A stretch of DNA of 64,000 nt from Coriolopsis trogii. Lineage: Eukaryota; Basidiomycota; Agaricomycetes; Polyporales; Polyporaceae. The notes beneath the pieces are model-generated. The model had not been told where the DNA came from. It searched no databases and worked only from the letters and a program-made list of their open reading frames with translations. Of this stretch, positions 10,274-20,568 are shown piece by piece (the first letter of the stretch is position 1; each line of letters starts with the position of its first letter). The translations under genes were made by a program, and so were the position numbers. The DNA lies in contig JAHYIO010000001.1 of assembly GCA_020543525.1 (NCBI GenBank), positions 1,674,001-1,738,000 of the forward strand. Reading direction: 5' to 3'.

Positions 10274-12384
10274 TCACAAGTCCGCCGCAGCCAACCATCG
10301 ATTGATCAGCTCCAACGCGCGCACCGGCTGGTCGAACGGCACCTACTCCAGGGGTGAGTCAACTGCAAGACGTGACAAGGAGACACTTCTACCAAGTGTC
10401 CCGCGTCATAGACCGTTGCGAAGGTCAGGTTGCCGCCACTGCGCCTCCATCCAGCTACGCTACCGCCAACATACCAGTCTTGCACCGAAGCGGAGCGATA
10501 CGAGTCTTGCGACGACCACTCGAGGGCGAGCGTCATGCGTTCGTTGCCCACCTGTGAGGACCATATCAGCAAGAATGACTGGAATCCAGCCGAGAGCATG
10601 CGTGCTGCATGTACGTACCCAGTTGGCTGCGAAGTCGTTCGTGCCTGCATAGACGAGCACGCGCACGCCACGCTCGAGGAGCGCCTCAAGGTAATGTTCC
10701 GCACGGAAGTTGTGCACGTCCGAATTGCCCAGGATGCGCAGGTTGATTTCTGTGTTTGACACGGAGAAGTTTGCGTGGGCATGATCGATTCCCAACGCTG
10801 ACTGGGTCACCGGGTCGTTGAGGAACACCTCGATATCCCTGCGATTACGGTGTGAGTAGGTGATGTCACTATTGCTCAGGGAGGGAACGACTTCACTGCA
10901 ATCGGGGGTAACAGTCCGCGCTGTCAGGTTTATCGTGACTGCATTGCCGATTAGTCGCTGCGTCGAGGGAGTGTTATTGAGACTTACCAAGGCCTGGTGG
11001 CATCGTACGGGTTCAAATCTATATGTCGTGGACATGAGAGGTTTGTAGGGCATATATCGACATCGATTCAAAGTGCTCACGATCGAAGGTTTTCCACATA
11101 GTGTCAAAGCAGTATTGAAAGGCCGAGCTGCATTCGATGTCATCGTAGATCTCGTGACAGTATTTGTTGAACCTTCTTTCGCATCGCGGGATGATCTGCT
11201 TGAGCTGTACGCATTCACTGTATAGCGAATGCTATCAGAAGTGACTTGTATGGCTTAAGGCAGCTTACGAGATGCCCTTCGGGAAAGTGAATCGTTGCTT
11301 CATGCAAAACATGTCATATAGCGCAAGAACCACTTTCAGGAAGTCAGTAGCCCCATTTCCTGTGTATCGAGTTCATCAATCATGCTGGCTTTCCAGCTCT
11401 ATGTACCAGTAGTGGCGCACCGATGATGACTGAGGCAAGGTTGACTGCTGTCAACCCTGCATCGACGAGCATAGCGTTCTGGTCATGTACTGCCGATGCG
11501 TAAACCGGTAGATATCGGCCCTGCAATAATAGATCAGACTGAGTTCCCGCAACATATACAGAAAAGGGCAAAACCCACCGCGTATGATTCGCCTGCCATA
11601 TGGAATGGTCTGCCCTTGAAGTTGATGAAGTGCTCGAAAAATACGGCGGTGAACGCGGCGATATCACGAGCTGCATCAATAGTCCCCGTCTATATGGAGC
11701 TTCTACTGTCAGTACAGGCCTCCCGGGACTGGTATAAGATGATACGCACAACATATTCACCGTAGTCCGCGTATGAGAACCCGACACCAACGGGTTGGTC
11801 GATAAAGAATATGTTCGCTTGCTCGTTCCACGAGTACTGAAAACGTTCCGTAGAGTTAGGTCCGGTCACTCGACATGGTCCTGCAAAGTTAACAGTTCGC
11901 TGAGGAAGAAGGACCCACAAGCAGCGTCAAAGCATACCTAATTCCATGAACAGACCTAGGGCGGAAGACGAGCCTGGTCCACCGTTCGTCCACATGATGA
12001 TGTCATCAGTTTTGGGATCCCGTCGGCTTTCGAAGAAGTAGAAGAAAAGGTGTCGCGCCTCGGTATCAATATATCCAGTGAATGCACTATGGCACGGGAC
12101 ATTTCGGTGAGTACGTGACGCTCCAGACAAAACTCCTCAACCTACCGGACGCCGCCATCGCAGAATTGGGATTCCTTGATACGCACACTATGTTGCGGGA
12201 ATACTGGGTGTGTGAGGACGGTGTACTGTGTCTGTGACAGTGCACCAAGGTCTTCGAGGGGGCTGAACAGCCCCGTGTCGTATTCCGCAAAGGCATGCAC
12301 TGGAGATCCGAGGGGATCCTGCGGGAGAGCACCTTTCGCAATGGCGCCCAGGCCAGCGATGACGCTGATAAGGACAATGAGCAT
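10274..12384 (-). CDS. Secreted S10 serine carboxypeptidase (copy 1)
   Basis: Exopeptidase removing C-terminal residues, routed to the secretory pathway or vacuole. The ATG at 12384 starts a signal peptide ([18 protein letters not shown]). Motifs in order on the minus strand: [20 protein letters not shown]; the S10 nucleophile block [17 protein letters not shown] near 11945; [24 protein letters not shown] with the catalytic Asp near 10660; and a C-terminal AGHLV with the catalytic His near 10405, then [19 protein letters not shown] to a stop at 10274. The triad is complete across many short introns. Frames shift between introns, as expected for spliced exons. It is a paralogue of the carboxypeptidase at 44837-46978 (same motifs, same strand). 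Confidence 0.85.
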
Positions 12385-12417
12385 CGCGTTACGAGGCGTT
12401 CATCCAGAGTGAGCGGG

Positions 12418-12424
12418 TTTTATA
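12418..12424 (-). promoter_or_regulatory. TATA box of carboxypeptidase copy 1
   Basis: TATAAAA reads on the minus strand about 34 bp before the ATG at 12384. The close spacing implies a very short 5' leader, or a start codon slightly further in. Confidence 0.4.
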
Positions 12425-13939
12425 CGCTCGACAGCACCCAGGACGCTCGCCAGGGCCCAGCATTGCGTGTCCGGACGAGCCCCAGAAAGCGAGCTGCGAG
12501 CTGCTGCGAGTCTATGCTGCGCGTGGGATTGCAGCGCAGCTACTGTGAGTCTGACTCGGAAGATCAATGGGCACAAACGATATTCATCCCTTGATATTTG
12601 CTCACGGCCGTGTTCCTATCGAATCGACAAGACATGAGCTTAATATAAAGCTGAGGAGCCGGTGAACCAGATGGGATTGAATAGTAACTGCCTTGGAGAC
12701 GTTCTGGAGTGTTGATCACTGTGTCAGCTTAAGTGTCAATTGTCAAAGTCATCGCAGACGCCGATGCAGTGAACGATTTCCGATCTTAGATCTGACGTTG
12801 TCCGCATGGCTCTCACGTGGGCGAGCGTGTCGTTGCGAAGTATTGGACTCCCTTGGCTTTCCGTCAGTGCAGTCAACTCAGCTGTTCAATGCAAAGGTCT
12901 TGGCTGCACTCCTGGAACGATGCCGACATAGTCCTTGCTTCGATGGTGCGTGCGTACGCCGCATGTTTTGGAGCAACGTGATCCCAACTTACTATATGGG
13001 GGATGGCACAGTAACAAATGATAGGGCGACAACGTCAACTCGGGTCCTCCCCAGACACACGTCGGATGTCTAACGTTTCTCATCCATGGTGATTCACCCG
13101 TGCTTCTCGTATCCAGGTACGCGTCTGCGCGTAAGTACAAGGTTTCGATGCACATCGATGGCTTCCACCTGCTGTGGCCAGCAACATCCTTACGGGCGAC
13201 ATCAGTCGGACGTGCGCGCAGGGGACTCGATTGAGGTGATCTGCTCGTCGCGGATGCCTCAATGACGACCGACGACCGACAACCTCGCCAGTTGAATGCA
13301 TTGTATCCCCACCAATCAGCCGCATTGATCCTTTGGGACCTCATATAGTACCTGAGGTTGGATTCGGCATGGATGCATTATTGCAGAGCTCGAGTATGCA
13401 AGCTCAAATCGCACAGGGCCTGGCTATATCCTGGTATTCAAATCTTTAAATCCGCCATCATCTTCCAATGTTGGTTTGACATCATTAACCTCAATGCAGC
13501 ATCTGCGTACTATCGCCGGAACGGATGCAAAGTATCTGCATCCCCTGTGACATCCAGCCACTCCCGGGGCACAGCGCTCGTCTCTCGCTCCCGAGACGCC
13601 GGTTGATGTGCTCACCACGGGCATCGCCACAGGACGCGGCAGTGTGTCGCCCTGCAACCATGTTTGCGTCGCTGCAGGATTTTGAACCCCGCATCGCGTG
13701 CTTGGTCACTCAGAAGCCTCGCCTTCCGGTTTTGGAGCCATGCCATGTCATCCATGCACAATGCCACCCCTGGGTACCAAAGTATCGGCATCTTCTTCAG
13801 CGGTACTATGGCAGTTGGTACACCGGACAAGCCCGTGCGGTGGGTGATGGTGTACAGACCGGTCCACTGCGGCGTTCCAGCGGACTAATTTGATGAAGAC
13901 CCCATGTCTGAGGTGAGCACAAGCGTAAAACATGTGGAC
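12425..13939. other. Gene-poor 1.5-kb interval
   Basis: No reading frame here has recognisable domains or consistent splice sites on either strand. It probably holds the upstream regions of the carboxypeptidase and of the beta-propeller gene. Confidence 0.5.
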
Positions 13940-13947
13940 TATAAAAG
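13940..13947 (+). promoter_or_regulatory. TATA box of the secreted beta-propeller gene
   Basis: TATAAAAG lies 172 bp upstream of the ATG at 14112 and is followed by a CT-rich stretch (13975-14060). This is the typical arrangement for a strongly expressed fungal gene. Confidence 0.5.
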
Positions 13948-14111
13948 AGCTATCGCATGGATCCTCACATCTCACTTCCCCTTTCCCCCTTGTTCCTCGG
14001 TCTTCTTCGTTTTCAGTTCAGGGAGCTGTGCTCGCCGTCCTTTACAATCTTTTACTCCGATTACCTTCGGTTCTTCTACACCTACTATACCACGGCCGAA
14101 ACTCAATCGAC

Positions 14112-15830
14112 ATGTACTTCTCTGCAGCTATCCTCTCCTCCGTCCTGGCGGCTGGCTCTCTCGTGTCGGCCGCGCCCATGAGGACTATGCATCGCAGGAC
14201 CGAGACGAAGATGATGCCTCAACCATCCGCGACACGTCTTGACGGCGCAGGTGCAGCATACTGTACGTGCTAGTCCTCTTTCGTTTTGTCTCTTAGGCTG
14301 ACAGCGGAAAAGTTATCACGAACGAGGAGGACAAGAACATGATCATTGCAGCGAGTATCAACTCAGATGGTACCTTGGTATGTAGATCACGCAACCCTCT
14401 CGGATTGTTGACGCTGATCCTCGCCCGCAGAACTTGGATAGGGCCGTGTTCACTGGTGGCACTGGTTCCCATGGAATCACCGATCCCAACGGTCCCGACG
14501 CGCTATTCTCACAGGTATGATATGTCCTCTTTAGCAGCAAGGGAGTGCTTTCTGAACGCGTATTACAGGCTTCCATCAAGGCGTCTGCTAACGGCCAGGT
14601 CCTGGCAGCTGTCAACGTGAGTAGCCTCCAATACGTTGATGTGCAAATCCTGACGGTGGTCTCGTAGTCGGGGTCCAACACCATTTCGTTGTTCTCAATC
14701 GACCCCTCCAACCCGACCCAAATTGACCAGATCGGCGTTCCGGTTTCCTCGGAGGGTGAATTCCCCATGTCGCTGGCCTTCAACGAGGCAGGAGACCAGC
14801 TCTGCGTGCTCAACGGCGGAACCGTGAACGGCGTCATGTGCGTAGCCGCGGTCCATCTCATCATGCTCATAGTAGACTGAGACTCGTTCCAATTTTGTCA
14901 GCTGCTACACCGTTGACAAGAAGGCTGGCCTCAAGGCGATCCCCAACACGCTTCGCTCGCTCAGCCTCAACCAGACCACGCCTGCTTCCGGCCCTGCCGG
15001 CTCGGCCAGCCAGGTCCTTTTCTCGGAGGACGGAAAACAGCTGCTCGCGTCCGTTAAGGGTGTCCCGCCCACCCCCGGTTTTATCGCCGTCTGGGACGTC
15101 GCGGAAGACGGCGCGCTCTCACAGGACTTCAAGAGCATCGAGCCCCCCTCGGGAGGTCTCCTGCCGTTCTCGATGACGATCATCCCCGGGAAGAACGCGG
15201 TCCTCACGACCGACCCTGGCGTCGGCTTCGACATCATCGACCTTGCGGGCAACAAGTCGTCTGCGGTCAAGATTGACGGCCAGAGCGCAACGTGCTGGTC
15301 GAGCTTGAGCAAAAAGACGGGAAACTTCTACCTTACGGACATTGGTACCTCGATCGTCACAGAGGTCTCTGTAGATGACAACCTCGAGGCCAAGATTGTA
15401 AAGGTATGTTATCTGATATTCCTCATCGCGTGAACGTGAACAGGTTTCCTGACCCACTTGGTCCGTAGCAATACCCACAGGCCGAGGGCTCCGCGACCAT
15501 CGACAACGACATTGCGTCCATTGGTGACAACGAGTGAGTGCTGCATGCGCGGAAAGCCGACCTGAATACGCTACTAACGTTCTACGATGCATAGCTTCCT
15601 CTATGTCCTTTCACCCAACGCGACCTCGATCGACGTCCTCTCGCTCGACTCCCCCGGAAACGCGAAGAACATCGACAAGATCGACCTCTCTGGCCCCACC
15701 AAGGCTGCGGGCGTGACCATCAGTGCGTACCACTACTGCCCACCCTTAGTGTCGCTTGCTGACACGGATGTCCTCGTCACTTCCAGACGCTCTCAACCTC
15801 CAGGGCATGACGACGTTCGTGACGCAGTGA
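14112..15830 (+). CDS. Secreted beta-propeller protein (carboxymuconate cyclase/lactonase-like)
   Basis: Extracellular protein with a signal peptide (MYFSAAILSSVLAAGSLVSA) and about 380 mature residues in repeated blade-like units. Blade phrases include VFTGGTGSHGITDPNGPD, SNTISLFSIDPSNP, GFIAVWDVAEDGALSQDF, FDIIDLAGNKS and SIDVLSLDSPGNA. The layout matches the YbhE/3-carboxymuconate-cyclase-like seven-bladed propellers common in secretomes of wood-decay fungi. No catalytic role is proven for most of these, so enzymatic function is only suggested. Small introns lie near 14263-14312 and 14378-14430, with others between blades. The last exon ends GMTTFVTQ and a TGA at 15828. Confidence 0.72.
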
Positions 15831-16533
15831 AGCACCAGGAAGATGCTGCCTTGACGTACTCTATTAATTGATGAGGTTTCTCCTTTCCCGTTCATACTAC
15901 CCGCCGTGTTTCTATAGCAGTGTCGTAGGGGTCCGCTTCATATGTCTCGGATGTATCATAGATTGATCATACCTTATGGAACAAGAGGGGAAGTCATCAT
16001 GCACTACATTACGTATGATCGTCTGCCTTAGATCCCGCACCGACATTCCTCAAGAGAGAGAGCTCACATCATGCGTCCAATACATCTTGTCAGAAGGTAG
16101 TTGTACATGCTGTGACGAGGCCATCATACCCTATGTCCGCGCCAACAAAGTCTGCGAGTCCATCACAATCGAAGGCGGCGACCCGAAACGGCATCGCATT
16201 CCTAACGGGCTCAGCGAAGATCTGTGTGTCTGCCTGGGTAAAGCAATCTGACACCTTGATGTTGCTAAAAGGCGCAAGGACCGATCGCGGGGACTCTGCA
16301 CGACCCTCGCCGCTCATACTTATCCCCGCGCGAGGATGAACATGGAACAGAAAGGTGTCCATCAAGCGGCGATCCACTCCTGGTTTGAACACGCTGATCG
16401 CGACGTGGGAGCCGATGGGGGAGACCTGAGCGAGGAAGCCGTGCCAGGTCCTGGCGTTTGGAATGAGAACGAATCTGGCGCCGTCTGCGCCCCACTCGTT
16501 CCAAAGAAGGACGCGAACGTGTCTTTCGTGAAG

Positions 16534-16538
16534 GGGCA
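16534..16538. repeat. Target-site duplication, left copy (GGGCA)
   Basis: GGGCA directly precedes the left LTR and is repeated exactly at 18013-18017, after the right LTR. Five bp is the usual length for Copia-type integration. Confidence 0.9.
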
Positions 16539-16713
16539 TGTTGGAATTCTTGGCAATCTAGCGTTTACTATGGCTTATGATGACTAAGCGATTACCTAGT
16601 TACTCCACTTATGTCTAGAATTATCGATGTATATACGTATATAAGTAGCGCCCCTTATGGGCTACAATAACAATTCCTTTCTCTCTTCCGCACTCCCCAG
16701 TGAAGTTGCAACA
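16539..16713 (+). repeat. Left LTR (175 bp)
   Basis: Begins TGTTGG and ends CAACA, with TG..CA termini. TATATAAG at about 16639-16646 is a likely promoter for the element transcript. Identical to the right LTR. Confidence 0.93.
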
Positions 16714-16731
16714 GGTTATGAGCCCTGCGCT
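16714..16731 (+). other. Primer-binding site
   Basis: GGTTATGAGCCC directly follows the left LTR. It is complementary to the anticodon arm of initiator tRNA-Met (GGGCTCATAACC), the half-tRNA priming mode known for Ty1/Copia elements. Confidence 0.7.
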
Positions 16732-16837
16732 CAGACCCTAGCAGTCGTTCGGCACCGACTTCGCGCATCCACCACTCTCTCGGGGCTACTTTCGTCTTAC
16801 TCCCTTCTCTCATCATATCTTATCTCGCTTTCCCACG

Positions 16838-17635
16838 ATGGCTAACGGCGAGAACATCAATTCGCTCCTTTCGTCCGTCCCCCGCCTCACGTCGACGAAC
16901 TACCAAGATTGGAAGTTCGCCGTGCAGATGGTCCTCCGCCGCGCCGGCTGTCTCGCAGTCGCCCAAGGCACCGAGGAACGACCGTCCACTCGCGATAAGG
17001 CAGCTGAGTGGGACCGTCAGTCTGAGCAGGCGCTCACCATCATCGGCCTGACCATCAGTCCGGATCAGTACGGCTATATCCGTGACGCCAAAACAGGCAC
17101 CGCCGCCTGGGCCGCCCTCCGGTCCGTCTACGAGAAGAACTCCCGCGCCAACCGTATCGCCCTCAAACGGGAATTCTACACCACCACGCACAACCCCGGA
17201 GCCCCCGTCCGCGACTACACCAATCGCATCACCGACCTGGCCGCCCGTCTCAAGGCCATCGGCGTCTCCCTCAAGGACGAAGACATCGTTGACGTCCTCA
17301 TCTTCAACCTGCACCCGACCTGGGCGTCTATCGCCTCCACCCTTTCGGCCTCGACCTCGGACCTCAAGGTCCATGACGTCATCGGCGCTCTAGTCGACGA
17401 GGAAGCCCGACGCCATCCCGAAGGTGTCGACGAGGACACCGCCCTCGTGTCACACAACCGACGCACGCGCGCCCCCGTCCAGAAATGGAAGGCAACCACG
17501 TGCTACATCTGCAACGAGCCCGGACACCTTTGCCGTGATTGTCCGAAGCGTCCGCAACCCAGTCAAAATGCGGCAATGCTGGCGGACGATAAGTCCATTT
17601 ATTCCGGCGAAATTACCCTGGGCACCGTCTGGTAG
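16838..17635 (+). CDS. Copia-type gag polyprotein
   Basis: 265-residue intronless capsid-like protein. The N-terminal part (NYQDWKFAVQMVLRRAGCL, TAAWAALRSVYEKNSRANR) matches the gag-polypeptide domain of Copia elements (Retrotran_gag_2/UBN2). The CCHC zinc knuckle CYICNEPGHLCRDC near residues 222-235 binds nucleic acid. The ORF ends at a TAG shortly after the point where the pol frame would start. About 200 bp of non-coding sequence then precede the right LTR, including a repeated GAGCGGGTAGTCTCC. It probably still packages element RNA. Confidence 0.9.
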   Translation: MANGENINSLLSSVPRLTSTNYQDWKFAVQMVLRRAGCLAVAQGTEERPSTRDKAAEWDRQSEQALTIIGLTISPDQYGYIRDAKTGTAAWAALRSVYEKNSRANRIALKREFYTTTHNPGAPVRDYTNRITDLAARLKAIGVSLKDEDIVDVLIFNLHPTWASIASTLSASTSDLKVHDVIGALVDEEARRHPEGVDEDTALVSHNRRTRAPVQKWKATTCYICNEPGHLCRDCPKRPQPSQNAAMLADDKSIYSGEITLGTVW

Positions 17636-17837
17636 GGCGCTTATCCGCGCATTTTCTCGATTAGGATACTCGGTGGATTTTACCTCCGGAGCGGGTAGTC
17701 TCCGTCGTAGTGGTCAAGGGACCTGGGGATGAGAAGGCTCTCCTCACGAGCGGGTAGTCTCCTACGGCGTACAATGGAGGGAATTAGGATTATTGGGCTA
17801 ACCCCCAATTAGGGTCACTGGCTAGATTGAGGGGGAG

Positions 17838-18012
17838 TGTTGGAATTCTTGGCAATCTAGCGTTTACTATGGCTTATGATGACTAAGCGATTACCTAGTT
17901 ACTCCACTTATGTCTAGAATTATCGATGTATATACGTATATAAGTAGCGCCCCTTATGGGCTACAATAACAATTCCTTTCTCTCTTCCGCACTCCCCAGT
18001 GAAGTTGCAACA
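17838..18012 (+). repeat. Right LTR (175 bp)
   Basis: Same sequence as the left LTR over its full length. It is preceded by the polypurine tract and followed by the second GGGCA. Confidence 0.93.
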
Positions 18013-18017
18013 GGGCA
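18013..18017. repeat. Target-site duplication, right copy (GGGCA)
   Basis: Exact partner of 16534-16538. Removing the element and one copy restores the F-box reading frame across the junction. Confidence 0.9.
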
Positions 18018-19366
18018 TTGCTCCGGTGCTCTGGGATCGATCAAGGTGTTCGTAGATAGTGGTCAGGGGAATGAGGAGGACCACGTTGGCAAGGTCCTTA
18101 GCATCCTATGGCATACTCTGTAGTGCACTGTCAACACAGTTTGCGCAGGGTCTAGGGAGAACACTGGGCGAGCATCGGGAAAGGAGAGTGGTCGCACAAT
18201 ATGGGACGAGAACCCAAAGTTGAAGCTAACGTAGCCCTCTGCCAGTAGAGGGGGCAGAAAACGGCAGATGCACGTTCCTCGAAGAGTCGTGCTGTCGGAT
18301 ATATCGTATACGGAAATCACCGACTCGGAAACCTTGAGCACATGGGAGGAGTCCAGGAATTTGCACTGAGCATACCGGCGACTATGGTTTATTTCTTGGT
18401 GCTGATCGAGAGGCTCTCCGTTAAGTCAGAGTCCCAAAGTCCGCGGTAGAGAAACGTAAATGCTCACCTCAACACCGCGATACCAAATGAGTTTGCCCGT
18501 CTTCCAGTTGAAGACGAGCATTTCGGTGAAGTACCCATTGAAGTCTGGTGCACTACACTCATTGGTCCAGGCGAGAAGATCCCCGATAATCTCCACACTG
18601 TGCTCATCGTAGTATCGTAGTCGAAACCGCTGCCCCCCCTTAACGTCGGCTGTGCTGCTAGAGGGTGAGGTTCTCCGGACGTGATAGATAGCAGGGAGCA
18701 CATTGCGACACTGTTTGTCGTCGGTCAGTATATGGTGACATCTATTCGAAGAGCTAAAGTCACTCACTCCCAGTCACAGGCTCTCGTGAGTCTTGTGACA
18801 AGTCCACCTCGATACACTTCACGTCGGTCAGCCCGGATTCTCCATCCTGATTGGCATAATGGGAGTGACTCTTGCTGAGAAAGGTCCAATCGAAATTGAC
18901 CATCCATTCTCCCTCTGGCACTCCGGAGAACCCTGAAGCCGATCGATGAATCCCGATACCAGTACTCATCTCGTAGTCGGGATAGTAGGAGATCTCCACG
19001 CCTCCATGTCGAGGGGCAACGGTCTCTGCCGATATTAAATGGTTTAGATGGCACCCGTCTGCATTCCAAACTTCTCGATAAGCGGTCAAACGCCTTCTAC
19101 ACTCCTGCAAGGACAGGCCACTTGTTGTACCATCATGCAAGCAACTCGAGCTTGTACCGTAGGGAGGGTGTCTCACGTATGAGCATTCGCAATAAGCGGC
19201 AGGCCTAGTATCAATCGTGAGCTACGAATGATGCCACATATACACGTTAATCTACCTCCTGGCAGGGGAAGAGGTCGTCTGGTGTTGTCTCATGCAAAAT
19301 GCGAACATGGAGTTCCACCGGAAGATCGAAGAGTCCAGGGCCGCGAAGCTGAGTCAATTCTGGCAT

Positions 19367-20498
19367 ATCACATATACAGACCAGCAGAGGTTCTTAACAA
19401 GCGTTTACGATGAGAGTAGTCTCAGGCTGAGACTCTGAGAGTGAGACTCTCCGCAGGGCCAGCGGCAATTCGAGGCACGTGGACATGCGTCAACGACTCC
19501 AGGATTTCCATACAATTCAACTCCAACAGTCTGCCCATGGACTCGCCGGACAGTCTATGTATGATGCTTACGGCTCAGCCTTTTCTGCACGAAGTGCTGT
19601 GATTATGGCTATAACTGCAACACCCTCTGATCTGGCGGACTGGCCCCCGGGCCCTGTTGAGGTCGGGAGTGGGTGGCTCTCTACAGTCATGCATACCTGG
19701 TGCGTGTGAGCTAACTTTCTATCTCCAGGTTGTGTCTCAGTGGCTGCCGGATTTGTGAGTAATACCTCTTACAGGCTTCTTGAGACACGGACGCTCTATA
19801 GGATGCTCGCTCAGACCTACTAGGGGCCCCTCCACTGGCACACTGAAAGCTCAACAACGCACTGGCAGGCTTCATGAGGTTCGCAACCATCTGCAACAAT
19901 GCTAGTTTGCTGAATCGGAAAAGATACAACAACTTGCGAGATGGTCATGGACACAAGGCGCGGCACATGGTAACATCTATACTTGACGGTCTACAACTGC
20001 GTGATACTGATGATGTTCTTGTTGCTCTCAGGTGGCCTGTGCGAAGTTGTGAACGGAGAAAAGTCCAAATGGATATCCTTGGCTGTAGATGCTGTGCACC
20101 ACGTTCGCATCACCATATGATCGACTTGCCACAACGCTGCTCCGTCCACGCGCTCTTCCGCTTCCATGTCCTATAGCCGGGACGGAGAAGTGGCCTGTGA
20201 CGGCAGGCCCGCATATAGTTGATATGTTGGTGAGATATCGAAATCCTGGGTTGGCACATCTCTCCACGAACGTGAATCTGACCTGTCAGGCGAGACACCG
20301 GTGATACAGGGCAACACGTGGTTCGCAATAGAGGTATCTTGCCACGGGGGGTTCAACGCGTTCGGGAAGAGGCACGCTTGGTATGCGGAGCGAGCACGGC
20401 TCATACCTATCGACATGGCCATCACGGATCCCGCTGTCAACTGAGCGACCGTTTCGGCTCACATTCGAGACTGCCGTTGTGATCCTGGGGAGTTGCGG
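19367..20498. other. Interval without a supported gene
   Basis: Open frames on both strands lack recognisable motifs. A short palindromic GAGACTCT cluster lies at about 19416-19455. The right end should hold the promoter of the Vps62-like gene; TATATAGG is at 20499-20506. Confidence 0.45.
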
Positions 20499-20506
20499 TA
20501 TATAGG
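20499..20506 (+). promoter_or_regulatory. TATA box of the Vps62-like gene
   Basis: TATATAGG lies about 70 bp before the preferred ATG at 20569. Confidence 0.45.
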
Positions 20507-20568
20507 GCAGCATACACTAATTCTTGTTCCTTCGCTCCTGCCCCAGTGCACTCGGTACGGTCAGCAAG

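Larger units (their letters stand above)
16539..18012 (+). mobile_element. Non-autonomous Copia-type LTR retrotransposon (gag only)
   Basis: 1,474-bp element with two 175-bp LTRs that are identical by eye, a primer-binding site, one gag ORF, a polypurine tract (GAGGGGGAG at 17829-17837) and a 5-bp target duplication. Protease, integrase, reverse transcriptase and RNase H are absent, so it must rely on an autonomous relative. The layout matches terminal-repeat elements carrying only GAG (TR-GAG type). Identical LTRs imply very recent insertion. It lies inside the F-box gene, in the opposite orientation to it. Confidence 0.93.
16090..19366 (-). pseudogene. F-box protein gene, disrupted by a retrotransposon
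   Basis: The ATG at 19366 begins MPELTQLRGPGLFDLPVELH, an F-box-type start. After an intron the frame reads CRLLRMLIRETPSLRYKLEL, the usual segment behind the F-box in this basidiomycete family. Later exons include GEWMVNFDWTFLSKS, VIYHVRR-like text, and YFTEMLVFNWKTGKLIWYRG. The frame then runs through GFSSHIVRPLSFPD and into 16090-16530 (VRVLLWNEWGADGARF, DRRLMDTFLFHVHP). A Copia-type element (16539-18012) sits inside the final coding exon, so no intact protein can be made. There also seems to be a single-base frameshift near 19140, between YKLELLA and HDGTTSGLSL. The likely ancestral role was substrate adaptor for SCF ubiquitin ligase. Confidence 0.72.

Noticed and set aside
19416..19455. 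GAGACTCT palindromic cluster as a possible regulatory or mobile element
   Set aside because: Too short and irregular, with no flanking duplication; noted only as local low-complexity sequence.
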